From positions 1-64,000 of the forward strand of contig NZ_JACVUP010000022.1 of the NCBI RefSeq assembly GCF_016625195.1: 64,000 nucleotides of DNA. Reading direction: 5' to 3'. The stretch is from Erwinia sp. S63. GTDB lineage: Bacteria > Pseudomonadota > Gammaproteobacteria > Enterobacterales > Enterobacteriaceae. This document shows, one piece after another, positions 1 to 8,768 of this stretch (position 1 is the stretch's first letter; every line of letters begins with the position of its first letter). The position numbers were made by a program, and so were the translations under genes. The notes below the pieces were generated by a model. It was given only the letters and a program-made list of their open reading frames with translations. It made no database searches and had not been told where the DNA came from.

Positions 1-51
1 AGTTGACTTTTAATCAATTGGTCGCAGGTTCGAATCCTGCACGACCCACCA
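1..51 (+). tRNA. tRNA-Lys (TTT anticodon), 5' end outside the window
   Basis: The first 51 bases match the last two thirds of enterobacterial tRNA-Lys: an anticodon arm with TTT in its loop, the T-arm with GGTTCGAATCC, an acceptor strand ending ACGACCC, and an encoded CCA end at 49-51. In K-12 a cluster of tRNA-Lys and tRNA-Val genes lies just before nadA, so this is probably the last tRNA of that cluster. The 5' part is not in the window. Confidence 0.95.
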
Positions 52-59
52 CTATGTAG

Positions 60-85
60 AAAGGCGCCCTAAAGGCGCCTTTTTG
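60..85 (+). terminator. Rho-independent terminator of the tRNA operon
   Basis: Inverted repeat AAGGCGCC / GGCGCCTT followed by a T-rich run, nine bases after the tRNA CCA end. It would end the tRNA transcript. Confidence 0.85.
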
Positions 86-315
86 CTTTTCTGCGTTTCT
101 CAAATTTTCACTTCTCAAAAATTTTAGCTGAACTTGCTGTTGGTCTGTGCGTCAGCCCGTCAAGGCGGGACGGATCGCGAAGGAATCTCACATCCCTGTG
201 GATCGGCCTCGCCATCCATGGCTCGGACGCTTCGCTCTTCCGCTCCCGCCTTGCCGGACTTGTGTGGCTTTGGTTAATGCCTTTAAAAAACCGCAGAGAT
301 GTGCCATGAAGGCGG

Positions 316-413
316 CAATAAGGGGCGGTGGAGTAAAGCTTGTGGCGCAGAGATGCGCCACCAGAGCTTACAGGGATGTATTCACGGCGTCTTTACGTAA
401 CCGCCCCTTATTG
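316..413. repeat. Nested inverted repeat in a gene-free stretch (86-492)
   Basis: The roughly 400 bases between the tRNA terminator and the alkA-type gene hold no convincing gene. They do hold a perfect 14-bp inverted repeat, CAATAAGGGGCGGT at 316-329 and its complement at 400-413. Inside it is an 8-bp hairpin, GTGGCGCA / TGCGCCAC at 342-349 and 354-361, closed by a GAGA loop. A near copy of the hairpin segment (CGCAGAGATGTGCCA) lies at 293-307. The structure is directly visible; its role as a repeat element or small RNA is unknown. Confidence 0.5.
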
Positions 414-492
414 TCGACTGGAACGCTCTGTCGTTGTTTACTAGCAGCTAGAATGCACGACAGATGACCCCATTCCCAAAACGTACGCACAG

Positions 493-1974
493 TCATGCCT
501 TTTTCTTTTTGTCAGCCGATTTATCAGGCGTCAAACTCTTCCAGATATGCAACACCGCATAACTGCGCCACGGCCGCCAAACCTGCGATAACTGTTCTGC
601 CACTTTGGCACTTACCCCACCAAGATTATTACGAATCGCAATATCCTCTTTAGGGAACGCATCCGGCCAGCGCAGGGCGCGCATGGCGATATAGCTCGCC
701 GTCCATGGCCCTACACCTTTCAATGCCAGCAGCTGCTGCTGAACCACGTCAGGATTCACTGCGCCATTAAAGCGCAGCGCACCGGAGGCACACGCCTGTG
801 CCAGCGCTTGAATCGCCTGAGAGCGAGCGCTCACAATACCGAGGCTGGCAATATCATCAATGGTTGCGCTAGCGAGCGATTCCGCAGTCGGTGGCAGGCG
901 AGAGAGTTCCGGCCATGGTGTCAGTAGTGGCTCGCCGAAACGCTGTGCCACCCGACTGCTCAAGGTGGTCGCAGCCTTAACCGTCACCTGCTGGCCAAGA
1001 ATTGCTCGCACACCCAACTCAAAGCCGTCAAACGCCCCAGGAACGCGCAATCCCGGATAACGTGTCAGACTCTCAGCTAATAGCGGATCCTGGCTTAGCT
1101 GCTCGCTGATGCGCTGTGGTTGGGCATCGAGATCAAACAGGTCGCGCAGGCGACGCAGCAGGGCAGGCAAAACCGGCGTCAAGGTGGTAGTGAACTGCAC
1201 CTTGAGCGCCTGCTTCTCCGGCAAATGGCTGACGCGTACCCAGCCCCGACAGTTCCCCAGCGCCACGGTGCGATGATAAGCGCCTTCACTGACCCACTCG
1301 GCCTCTTTCATCACACGCTGCTGAAGAAAATCCAGAATGGCATCCCAGTCGTAAGGTGGGCGATAACTCAGACGCAGCTCTGCGCTCTCCTGCACCGTGG
1401 TCATGCTATCTGGTTGACTCTGTTTGCGCAGGCGCGAAGGCGTCATACGGTAACGCGCCTGAAACACATCATTAAAGCGGCGCAAACTGCGAAAGCCGCT
1501 GGCGTAGGCGATTTCGGTGACGGGTAAAGAAGTCTCAGTCAGGAGTTGCTTGGCGAGCAGCATGCGCCGGGTTTGGCGCAACTCCAGTGGTGACACGCCC
1601 AACTCCTGCTGGATCACACGGCGAAGCTGGCGCTCACTCAGGTCAAACTCGCCGGCGATGTCTGCCAGTGTCTCTTGCTCTTCCAGCAGGCCCTCTTCGA
1701 TGCGACGAATCAACCGGTCGGCGATGCGATGATGACTATCGACCGGTGCGAAGCCCGGCGCTAACTCAGGACGGCAGCGCAGGCAGGGCCTGAAATGCGC
1801 TTTTTCGGCGGCTTCAGCGCTGCCAAAAAACAGGCAGTTCTTCTGCATCGGCGCTTTCACCGGGCAAATGGGCCGACAGTAAATGCCGGTTGAGGTCACG
1901 CCGACAAAGAACACGCCGTCGAAGCGACTGTCGCGCGAGGTCAGCGCCTGGTATGCAATCTCGGGATCAAACAT
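493..1974 (-). CDS. alkA: Ada-AlkA fusion: methyl-phosphotriester sensor/AraC regulator joined to 3-methyladenine DNA glycosylase II
   Basis: A 493-residue protein combining three modules. Residues 1-75 form the Ada-type zinc domain, with Cys33, Cys37, Cys64 and Cys67 matching Ada Cys38/42/69/72; Cys38 is the methyl acceptor in Ada. Residues about 80-185 are an AraC-type double helix-turn-helix. Residues about 200-485 are the AlkA glycosylase with its helix-hairpin-helix (LKGVGPWTASYIA) and an acidic residue in PKEDIAI where AlkA has its catalytic Asp. The likely role is to sense methylated phosphates, activate repair genes and excise alkylated bases. The Ada O6-methylguanine transferase domain is missing, but ogt lies divergently next door. 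I chose the second of two adjacent ATGs because GGAG sits six bases upstream; 1977 is the alternative. Confidence 0.9.
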   Translation of the reverse strand: MFDPEIAYQALTSRDSRFDGVFFVGVTSTGIYCRPICPVKAPMQKNCLFFGSAEAAEKAHFRPCLRCRPELAPGFAPVDSHHRIADRLIRRIEEGLLEEQETLADIAGEFDLSERQLRRVIQQELGVSPLELRQTRRMLLAKQLLTETSLPVTEIAYASGFRSLRRFNDVFQARYRMTPSRLRKQSQPDSMTTVQESAELRLSYRPPYDWDAILDFLQQRVMKEAEWVSEGAYHRTVALGNCRGWVRVSHLPEKQALKVQFTTTLTPVLPALLRRLRDLFDLDAQPQRISEQLSQDPLLAESLTRYPGLRVPGAFDGFELGVRAILGQQVTVKAATTLSSRVAQRFGEPLLTPWPELSRLPPTAESLASATIDDIASLGIVSARSQAIQALAQACASGALRFNGAVNPDVVQQQLLALKGVGPWTASYIAMRALRWPDAFPKEDIAIRNNLGGVSAKVAEQLSQVWRPWRSYAVLHIWKSLTPDKSADKKKKA

Positions 1975-2056
1975 CATCGTCTCCAGCAAATAAACCGCAT
2001 ATACCTTCCAGAATTCAAAGCTCAGAAGCGTTGGTTGCGCTCGTTCCCCTGAATCA

Positions 2057-2070
2057 CTGACTTAAGTCAG
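2057..2070. promoter_or_regulatory. Perfect 14-bp palindrome between the divergent repair genes
   Basis: CTGACTTAAGTCAG is its own reverse complement and lies 83 bp upstream of the ada-alkA start, in the 352-bp divergent spacer before ogt. It is a candidate operator. I did not recognise the cognate regulator, and I saw no clear Ada box (AATT-N6-GCAA) in the spacer. No gene is visible in 1990-2326. Confidence 0.35.
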
Positions 2071-2326
2071 CTCAGAGAGAAGATGAACCTCCTGAAGAAA
2101 GTTCCCCCTTCGGACCAGCACAAGCGCTGTGCAAATCGACTGATCGGTTCGTCATTCGTTTGCCCCCTTTCTGCGCCTTACATTATTTTGGGTATCGTCG
2201 CGCAAGTGGCTGAGCAAAACTCGCTGCTTTCGGACAGGTAACCAGTTTATGCTCATGACCGAAAACAGCCAGTTTATCGCGGCGGAAGTGCGATAATGAC
2301 ACACTGATTTATGCCGGAGGTGCCTT

Positions 2327-2824
2327 ATGTATCATGCCAAAATCATCCCAACGCCGGTTGGTGAACTGACGTTGATCGCGACCGATAACGGGTTGTCAGC
2401 GATTCTGTGGGAAAACGAAGGCTCGCAACGTGTGCCATTGAAGCCCATCAGCCGCAACGATCAGCATCCCATTCTGTGTGAGGCCGAGCGTCAGCTGCGT
2501 GAATACTTCGCCGGAGAGCGTCAGCAATTCGACATGCCTTACGACACGGTTGGCACTGAATTCCAGAAAAAAGTCTGGCAAGCGCTGCTGACGATTCCGT
2601 TTGGTGAAACCCGCAGCTATCAGCAAATCGCGGAACAGATCGGCAACCCGAAAGCCATGCGCGCGGTGGGGGCGGCCAACGGTAAAAATCCTCTGTCGAT
2701 CATGGCGCCCTGCCATCGGGTGATTGGCAGTAACGGTAAGCTCACTGGCTTCGCAGGCGGTCTGGCGGTCAAAGCTTTCTTGCTGGAACTGGAAAACCCG
2801 CAGAAATCGTTAGGTGGCTTGTAA
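2327..2824 (+). CDS. ogt: Methylated-DNA-[protein]-cysteine S-methyltransferase (Ogt)
   Basis: A 165-residue suicide DNA repair protein that transfers the methyl group from O6-methylguanine or O4-methylthymine to its own cysteine. The active-site motif PCHRV is present with acceptor Cys129, preceded by the family segment GETRSYQQIAEQIGNPKAMRAVGAANGKN in two parts typical of the C-terminal winged helix. The N-terminal ribonuclease-like domain is also present, and length matches Ogt. GGAGG lies just upstream of the ATG. The gene diverges from the Ada-AlkA fusion, so both halves of alkylation repair sit together. In K-12 ogt is elsewhere on the chromosome. Confidence 0.95.
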   Translation: MYHAKIIPTPVGELTLIATDNGLSAILWENEGSQRVPLKPISRNDQHPILCEAERQLREYFAGERQQFDMPYDTVGTEFQKKVWQALLTIPFGETRSYQQIAEQIGNPKAMRAVGAANGKNPLSIMAPCHRVIGSNGKLTGFAGGLAVKAFLLELENPQKSLGGL

Positions 2825-2860
2825 ACCGCATAAAAAAGAGACGACACTCTCGCGCAATTC

Positions 2861-2894
2861 CGCTATCGTGTTTAGCATATAAAACACGATAGCG
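2861..2894. promoter_or_regulatory. NadR operator upstream of nadA
   Basis: TGTTTAGCATATAAAACA at 2869-2886 fits the NadR box (TGTTTA-N6-TAAACA). It is the centre of a longer perfect inverted repeat with 13-bp arms at 2861-2873 and 2882-2894. It lies 66 bp upstream of the nadA start, so NadR should repress nadA-pnuC when NAD is plentiful. The same dyad, followed by GGTTTTG, may also weakly terminate ogt transcription. Confidence 0.85.
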
Positions 2895-2959
2895 GTTTTG
2901 ATGCCGCATCATCGCTGTAACAGGCGATTTTGTTAAATTGAGAAAACGAGAGCCGTGTC

Positions 2960-4021
2960 ATGAGTCTGATGTTCGATCCTGAAAGCGCGATTTATCCCTT
3001 TCCGCCGAAACCGGCGCGTCTCAGCCAGGATGAAAAATCCCACTACATCTCTGAAATCAAACGCTTATTAAAAGAGCGTGATGCGGTGCTGGTCGCGCAT
3101 TACTACACCGATCCTGAAATTCAGGCGCTGGCGGAAGAGACCGGCGGCTGCGTCTCGGACTCACTGGAAATGGCGCGCTTCGGCAGCACCCATCCGGCAA
3201 AAACGCTGCTGGTGGCGGGCGTGCGTTTTATGGGTGAAACCGCCAAAATTCTCAGCCCGGAAAAAACCGTGTTGATGCCGACGCTGCATGCCGAGTGTTC
3301 ACTCGATCTAGGCTGCCCCATTGAGGAGTTCAATCGCTTCTGTGATGAACATCCGGACCGCACGGTGGTGGTGTACGCCAACACCTCAGCCGCGGTGAAA
3401 GCGCGCGCAGATTGGGTTGTCACCTCCAGTATTGCGGTTGAGCTAATTGAACATCTCGACAGCCTCGGTGAGAAAATTATCTGGGCACCGGATCGCCATC
3501 TGGGCCGTTACGTCACCCAACAGACCAAAGCGGATGTGCTGTGCTGGCAGGGCGCGTGCATCGTGCATGACGAGTTCAAAACTCAGGCCCTGCAGCGCAT
3601 GAAAACGCTCTATCCTGATGCGGCGATCCTCGTGCATCCGGAATCCCCGCAGGCGATCGTCGATCTGGCGGATGCCGTGGGCTCCACCAGCCAGCTGATT
3701 CAGGCGGCGAAAACCCTGCCGCATCCGCAAATGATCGTCGCCACCGATCGCGGTATCTTCTACAAAATGCAGCAGGCGGTGCCGGACAAAGAACTGCTGG
3801 AAGCGCCGACGGCGGGTGAGGGCGCGACCTGTCGCAGCTGCGCGCACTGTCCGTGGATGGCGATGAATGGCCTGAAAGCGATTGCCGAAGGGCTGGAGCA
3901 CGGCGGCAGCGAGCATGAAATCCATGTCGATGACGCGCTGCGCGAAGCCGCATTGATACCGCTTAACCGCATGCTAGACTTTGCAGCACAACTCAAACTC
4001 AAGGTGAAAGGGAACGCCTAA
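2960..4021 (+). CDS. nadA: Quinolinate synthase A
   Basis: A 353-residue cytosolic enzyme that condenses iminoaspartate with dihydroxyacetone phosphate to quinolinate, the second step of de novo NAD synthesis. The three cysteines that bind the oxygen-sensitive 4Fe-4S cluster, Cys113, Cys200 and Cys297 (in CRSCAHCPWM), are at exactly the K-12 positions. The AHYYTDPEIQ substrate segment near residue 46 is intact. It is first in an operon with pnuC, 25 bp downstream, and follows a NadR box. Confidence 0.97.
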   Translation: MSLMFDPESAIYPFPPKPARLSQDEKSHYISEIKRLLKERDAVLVAHYYTDPEIQALAEETGGCVSDSLEMARFGSTHPAKTLLVAGVRFMGETAKILSPEKTVLMPTLHAECSLDLGCPIEEFNRFCDEHPDRTVVVYANTSAAVKARADWVVTSSIAVELIEHLDSLGEKIIWAPDRHLGRYVTQQTKADVLCWQGACIVHDEFKTQALQRMKTLYPDAAILVHPESPQAIVDLADAVGSTSQLIQAAKTLPHPQMIVATDRGIFYKMQQAVPDKELLEAPTAGEGATCRSCAHCPWMAMNGLKAIAEGLEHGGSEHEIHVDDALREAALIPLNRMLDFAAQLKLKVKGNA

Positions 4022-4046
4022 GGCGGCTTTCATACAGGTGCAGATC

Positions 4047-4769
4047 ATGGACTTCTTCAGCACACAAAATATTTTGGTTCACATTCCTATTGGCGTGGGT
4101 GGCTACGACCTGTCATGGATCGAGGCGGTGGGCACCATTGCGGGTCTGCTGTGTATCTGGCTCGCCAGCCAGGAAAAGATCATCAACTACTTTTTCGGGC
4201 TGATCAACGTCACGCTGTTTGCGGTGATCTTCTTTCAGATTCAGCTCTATGCCAGTCTACTGCTGCAACTGTTCTTCTTTGTCGCCAACGTTTACGGCTG
4301 GTACGCGTGGAGTCGTCAGAACACCGCTAACGAAGCCGCACTGAAGATTCGCTGGCTGCCGTTGCCGAAGGCGCTTGGCTGGGGCGCAGCATGCGTGATC
4401 GCCATTGCGCTGATGACGCTGTATATCGATCCGGTGTTCGCGTTTCTGACTCAAACCGCCGTGGGCATCATGCAGGGCCTTGGCCTGAACGTGGTGATGC
4501 CGCAACTGCAGCCGGATGCCTTCCCGTTCTGGGATTCCTGCATGATGGTGCTGTCGATTGTGGCGATGATTCTGATGACGCGGAAATATGTCGAGAACTG
4601 GCTGCTGTGGGTGGTGATCAACGTGATTAGTGTGATGATCTTTGCGCGTCAGGGCGTGTATGCGATGTCGCTGGAATACGCGATTCTGACGTTGATCGCG
4701 CTTAACGGTTCCCGCTTGTGGATGCAAAGTGCGCGCGAACACGGGTCGCGCGCGCTGTCGAATCAGTGA
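4047..4769 (+). CDS. pnuC: Nicotinamide riboside transporter PnuC
   Basis: A 240-residue inner-membrane protein with about seven hydrophobic segments that moves nicotinamide riboside for NAD salvage. The N-terminus MDFFSTQNILVHIPIG and the segment LINVTLFAVIFFQIQLY are nearly identical to K-12 PnuC. I used the ATG at 4047, preceded by AGGTG, rather than the GTG three codons earlier, because the protein then aligns from its first residue. It is the second gene of the NadR-controlled operon, pairing salvage with synthesis. Its 3' end overlaps the end of the convergent zitB by 7 bp. Confidence 0.96.
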   Translation: MDFFSTQNILVHIPIGVGGYDLSWIEAVGTIAGLLCIWLASQEKIINYFFGLINVTLFAVIFFQIQLYASLLLQLFFFVANVYGWYAWSRQNTANEAALKIRWLPLPKALGWGAACVIAIALMTLYIDPVFAFLTQTAVGIMQGLGLNVVMPQLQPDAFPFWDSCMMVLSIVAMILMTRKYVENWLLWVVINVISVMIFARQGVYAMSLEYAILTLIALNGSRLWMQSAREHGSRALSNQ

Positions 4770-5728
4770 TGGTGATGGGCGTGACCATCCAGCGTGAGAT
4801 GTTCATGTGAGTGATGATGCGAGCTCTGCTCCGCGCAGAGTTCGCAATCATGACCGGTACAAGGCTGGTACTCCATCTGCACAGTGGCATGCGCAATCTG
4901 ATAGTGTTCGTGCAAATACTGATGAATACGCACCAGCAGCCCGTCATGATCGTAAGGTGGAATCACCTGCACATGTAATGTCAGCACCGGCTTTTCTCCC
5001 ACCTGCCACACATGTATATGATGCACATTGCGCACTTCCGCGATGTTGCGTGTCAGCTCGCGTGCCAGTTTATCCACGTTAATCCCGCTCGGCGCGCCCT
5101 CCAGCAGCTCATGTAAACTTTCCCGCAGCAACGACCACGCGCTGCGTACCACCAATAGCGAAACCAGTAGCGAGAGAATCGGGTCGATCGGTGTCCAGCC
5201 GGTCAGCATGATAATGATAGCGGCAACAATCGCGCCAACGGATCCGAGCAGATCGCCCAGCACATGTAGCGCCGCCGCACGTACGTTGAGATTTTTTTCT
5301 TCACTGCCACGATGTAACAGCCAGAAAGAGAGCAGATTAGCCAGCAAACCGGCAATCGCAATCCCCAGCATCAATCCGCCAGCAACCGGCTGTGGTTGAT
5401 AGAAACGACGCAGCGCTTCCCAGACAATCAGTACCGTAATCACCAGCAGCGCAATGGCATTCACAAAGGCGGCAAGTGTGGTGAGGCGCAGTAAGCCAAA
5501 GGTGTGGCGGGCGCTGGGTTTGCGCTGAGCAAACTGCACGGCCAGCAGCGCCATCAACAGCGCGGCGGCGTCAGTCAGCATATGTCCGGCATCCGCCAGC
5601 AGCGCCAGCGAACCCGATACCACGCCACCAATCACTTCGGCAACCATAAACAGCGCGGTGACGCCAAACGCCGCCGCCAGACGCGTACGATTGCCGTTAT
5701 GCGCGCTGTGAGAATGAGTGTGTGCCAT
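4763..5728 (-). CDS. zitB: Zinc efflux transporter ZitB (cation diffusion facilitator)
   Basis: A 321-residue CDF-family transporter that exports Zn2+ across the inner membrane in exchange for protons. About six membrane helices are visible. The metal-site signatures LLADAGHMLTD (helix 2) and HVLGDLLGS (helix 5) are intact, followed by a cytoplasmic domain (HHIHVWQ). Both ends are His-rich: MAHTHSHSAH at the N-terminus, and SSHHHSHEH and HAHHHH at the C-terminus. The start lies 32 bp inside the 3' end of the upstream hybrid-kinase gene on the same strand, an arrangement absent in K-12 that suggests coupling. Confidence 0.96.
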   Translation of the reverse strand: MAHTHSHSAHNGNRTRLAAAFGVTALFMVAEVIGGVVSGSLALLADAGHMLTDAAALLMALLAVQFAQRKPSARHTFGLLRLTTLAAFVNAIALLVITVLIVWEALRRFYQPQPVAGGLMLGIAIAGLLANLLSFWLLHRGSEEKNLNVRAAALHVLGDLLGSVGAIVAAIIIMLTGWTPIDPILSLLVSLLVVRSAWSLLRESLHELLEGAPSGINVDKLARELTRNIAEVRNVHHIHVWQVGEKPVLTLHVQVIPPYDHDGLLVRIHQYLHEHYQIAHATVQMEYQPCTGHDCELCAEQSSHHHSHEHLTLDGHAHHHH

Positions 5729-8700
5729 AACTTTCCAGTTGTTCCAGTAACCTGTTCGTTAATGATATCAGTAAATTGAGCGCATCATCGTCCAGACGCT
5801 GCTGTTTTGCCTGAACGGTGAGCTGCTGACAGTATTCGGCAATCTCATCCATGCCGAGCAACAGCCAGCTGCCTTTCATGCGGTGTGCGGCACGCTCGAC
5901 AGCGGGCCAGTCATGCTCGACGCTGGCCGCCAGTAGCGCATCGCGATCCTGTTGCAGCGTGCGTTGCAGTGTCTGGCAAATGCGCGGGATAAAGGCCTCA
6001 TTGTGCTGGGCCAGAATCATTAAACTGTCGGGCAGCTGTCGGAGAGGATCGCGCACCGTGCGTGCCAGCAGAGCCGCGAGATCATCCAGCTCAATCGGTT
6101 TCAACAACAGCGCTTCGTCTTCTTGCAACGCTACCTTCAGCAATTGCACATCGGCGGAGCAGAGCACGCGCAGTGCTGGTTTGCTGCGGCGCTGCTGGCG
6201 GCGGCGTAAAATGCGCAGCAGTGTTAATCCATCCGGGCGCGGCATCATCTGGTCAATCAACAGCACATCAAAAGGCTGAAGCGCATCGGCGCGCAACAGG
6301 CTGCGCCCCTCTTCGAACACCATGGCCGTAATAGCGAACCGGGCCAGCTGTTGCTGCAAGACCAACAGATTGGTGGGATGGTCATCAACAATCGCCACGC
6401 GCAGATGCGGATAGCGTGGCCAGTCAGCAGGGCGCTCGGCGGGCGCATCTTCACAGATATTGAGCGGTAATCGCACCTCCACCGTGGTGCCTTTGTCCGG
6501 CTCAGAAGTTAGCGTTAATTGACCGCCCATACGTTGCACGATCTCACGACAGATAAACAACCCCAGGCCGCTGCCCTGCACGGCGTGGCTTTTGCCGGAC
6601 GGTGCCTGATACCAGGGTTCAAAGAGTTGCGCCTGTTCGCTGAGTGGAATACCGCTGCCGCTGTCGGCCACCGTTAACTGAATCTGATCGGTGACGGCGA
6701 GCGACAGCCTGACTTCACCCTGGCGCGTGAACTTCAGCGCATTGGCCACCAGATTGTTCACCACCTGCTGCAGGCGATCGCCATCAAGCATCACCCGTGT
6801 CGGCAGGGGCGTCAGTGCCTCAACCAATAACACCGGACCGGATTCACGCATCAAAGGGTGATAGAACTGCTGCTGTTGCTGCAGCCAATCTGCCAGATGG
6901 AGCGGATGCGGTGCCAGGCGAAAACTCTGATTCTCAATGCGTGCATGGTCTTGCAGATCGTTCAGTAGCGCCATCAGCGAGCGCGCGCTGCTGTGCATCA
7001 GCGTCAAACGTTCGCTGGGATGTTGCTGTTGTTCCAGTTCCAGCAGGCCGAGAATCGCCTGCATTGGCGTACGCAACTCGTGGCTGGCGGTGGCAAGGAA
7101 CTGGCTTTTAGCGGCATTAGCGCGCTCTGCCTGCTGGCGCTGCAGGCGATCGCGCCGCTGTTGCAGGTAACGGCGCAGCAGAAGCACTAACAGCAGCAAA
7201 ATGATCATCCCGGCAGCCATCAAAATCATCAGCGGCACATTGCGCATCGCCATAGTGGTGCCGGGCTGGGGCGGCTGCGACCAGTTAATGCGCATCTGAT
7301 TGAGCGTATCCGCTGGGATCTGCTGCAGTGCATGATCCAGCAACCCCTGGAGTTGTGGCTGATCCTGGCTTACCTGAGGCGCCAGCGGCCAGGCAACATC
7401 GCTGGCGGCAAAGGCCAAATGGACACGATTATCCGCGTGGCTGGCCATGCGCCAGCGTGCAGACAGCACATTATCCACCAGTGCATCAATCTGACCGCTG
7501 TTAAGGGCTTGCCAGAGCTGGGCACGGTCATCGAACAATTGGGGCGTGATGTTCTCAGGCAGCAGCCGTTGCGCCAGATCGGCGCGCAGTACGCCCACTC
7601 GCTGATGTTGCAGGGATTGCCAGCTCATCGGCTGCTGCGTATTAAGCGTGTAAATTCCCCAAATCGCGCGCCACACTGGCAATGTGTTGCTGCTGGTATC
7701 GTCGCCGTTCAGGGGTTGTAGCAAATTCAGCATCACCTGATGTTGCTGCATCAGCGTCTGCGCCTGTTGGGGATTGCTCACCCAGCGCGGTGTGAAACGC
7801 AGTCCGGTGCTTTGGCTTAACGCATTAAGCAGATCAATGCCAAAGCCGCGAGCATTGCCGTTGCCATCGCGGTAGCTCCAGGGCGCGTTATCCACTTCCG
7901 CGGCATAAGGGATCTCGCTCTGTGCGGACAGCCATTGCTTCTCAGCAGCCGACAGCATCAGCGTTTGCGTATCCTGATAGCGCAGCAACGGCGGGCTCCA
8001 GCGCTGCTGTACGCGATTACTGAACTCCGCGGGCAGCAGGCGCAGCTGGGTGTTGAGCCAGTGGATCAGCGTGGGATCGCGCGCCAGTGCGCGTAGCGAC
8101 AGTTCACCGGCGCCGGGATCGGCGGTGATCTGGTAAATCTGCCCCTGTTGCAGCTGATTAAGCAGAAAGCCGGCGCTGGTTTCATCCGCCACCAGATAGT
8201 CACTCTGCTGATTGAGCAGCGCATACAGCGCCTGTAAATCGCCCGGCAGGCTGTGCCAGCGATGGTTTTGTACAAATGCTTCAGGCAGTTGCGCCAGTGT
8301 GGCTTCCGCGATGGTGAGCTGGGCGTTTTCACTGTTGAACATCACCGCGCGTTGATTATCACGATTGCGGTAAATGCGGATCGGGCTGTTAACCCAGCTG
8401 TCGCTGACCAGGATGTTTTCCGGCAGCTGCGCATGTTCGTTGCTCAACACGAAATCGACGTCACCGCGCTCCAGTGCCGCCAGCTGCTGGGAACGATCGG
8501 CGTAACTTTGCAGGCTAAAGCGCGTGCCGGTGAGTTGGCTCAGCGCGCTAAGGTAATCGGCATCAATTCCCCAGATACGATCGCCAATACGCATTGCCCA
8601 GGGCGCGCTGTTTTGCGCCGGCACGGCAACGCGTAAAGTCGGTTGTGGCCATTGCTCGGCATGCGGTGCGGGCATCATGGCGGGGAGCATGACGCTGCTG

Positions 8701-8768
8701 GCGGGCTGTAAGTCGGCGCGAGCCATTAAACTGGTCAACAGCAGACACAGCCACAGGATGACTTTCAC
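5697..8768 (-). CDS. EvgS/BvgS-type hybrid sensor histidine kinase
   Basis: A 1023-residue kinase that would phosphorylate the regulator encoded just upstream. Order of parts: signal peptide (1-18); two periplasmic solute-binding domains (about 40-255 and 280-490); one membrane helix (about 510-533); HisKA with phospho-acceptor His563 (SHELRTPMQ); ATPase with N box NNLVANALKF and G boxes DSGSGIP and GSGLGLF; a receiver with Asp839 (LLIDQMMP); and an HPt domain with His962 (AAHRMKGS). The GTG at 8768 overlaps the regulator's stop as GTGA and has GGAAAG seven bases upstream, so I preferred it to the GTG at 8783. The ligand is unknown. The last 32 bp overlap the start of zitB, hinting at a link to metal stress. 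Confidence 0.92.
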   Translation of the reverse strand: MKVILWLCLLLTSLMARADLQPASSVMLPAMMPAPHAEQWPQPTLRVAVPAQNSAPWAMRIGDRIWGIDADYLSALSQLTGTRFSLQSYADRSQQLAALERGDVDFVLSNEHAQLPENILVSDSWVNSPIRIYRNRDNQRAVMFNSENAQLTIAEATLAQLPEAFVQNHRWHSLPGDLQALYALLNQQSDYLVADETSAGFLLNQLQQGQIYQITADPGAGELSLRALARDPTLIHWLNTQLRLLPAEFSNRVQQRWSPPLLRYQDTQTLMLSAAEKQWLSAQSEIPYAAEVDNAPWSYRDGNGNARGFGIDLLNALSQSTGLRFTPRWVSNPQQAQTLMQQHQVMLNLLQPLNGDDTSSNTLPVWRAIWGIYTLNTQQPMSWQSLQHQRVGVLRADLAQRLLPENITPQLFDDRAQLWQALNSGQIDALVDNVLSARWRMASHADNRVHLAFAASDVAWPLAPQVSQDQPQLQGLLDHALQQIPADTLNQMRINWSQPPQPGTTMAMRNVPLMILMAAGMIILLLLVLLLRRYLQQRRDRLQRQQAERANAAKSQFLATASHELRTPMQAILGLLELEQQQHPSERLTLMHSSARSLMALLNDLQDHARIENQSFRLAPHPLHLADWLQQQQQFYHPLMRESGPVLLVEALTPLPTRVMLDGDRLQQVVNNLVANALKFTRQGEVRLSLAVTDQIQLTVADSGSGIPLSEQAQLFEPWYQAPSGKSHAVQGSGLGLFICREIVQRMGGQLTLTSEPDKGTTVEVRLPLNICEDAPAERPADWPRYPHLRVAIVDDHPTNLLVLQQQLARFAITAMVFEEGRSLLRADALQPFDVLLIDQMMPRPDGLTLLRILRRRQQRRSKPALRVLCSADVQLLKVALQEDEALLLKPIELDDLAALLARTVRDPLRQLPDSLMILAQHNEAFIPRICQTLQRTLQQDRDALLAASVEHDWPAVERAAHRMKGSWLLLGMDEIAEYCQQLTVQAKQQRLDDDALNLLISLTNRLLEQLESYGTHSFSQRA

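Noticed and set aside
147..467. A 106-codon plus-strand frame after the tRNA terminator
   Set aside because: It has no ribosome site, an odd Arg/Pro/Cys-rich composition and no family similarity, and it runs through the nested dyads. I treat it as chance.
1..500. tRNA-Lys 3' end as an integration site of a mobile element
   Set aside because: No integrase, no repeat of the tRNA end further along, and the next genes are chromosomal repair and NAD genes.
1990..2326. Ada box (AATT-N6-GCAA) in the alkA-ogt spacer
   Set aside because: AATT occurs near 2014 but the GCAA half does not follow at the required distance on either strand.
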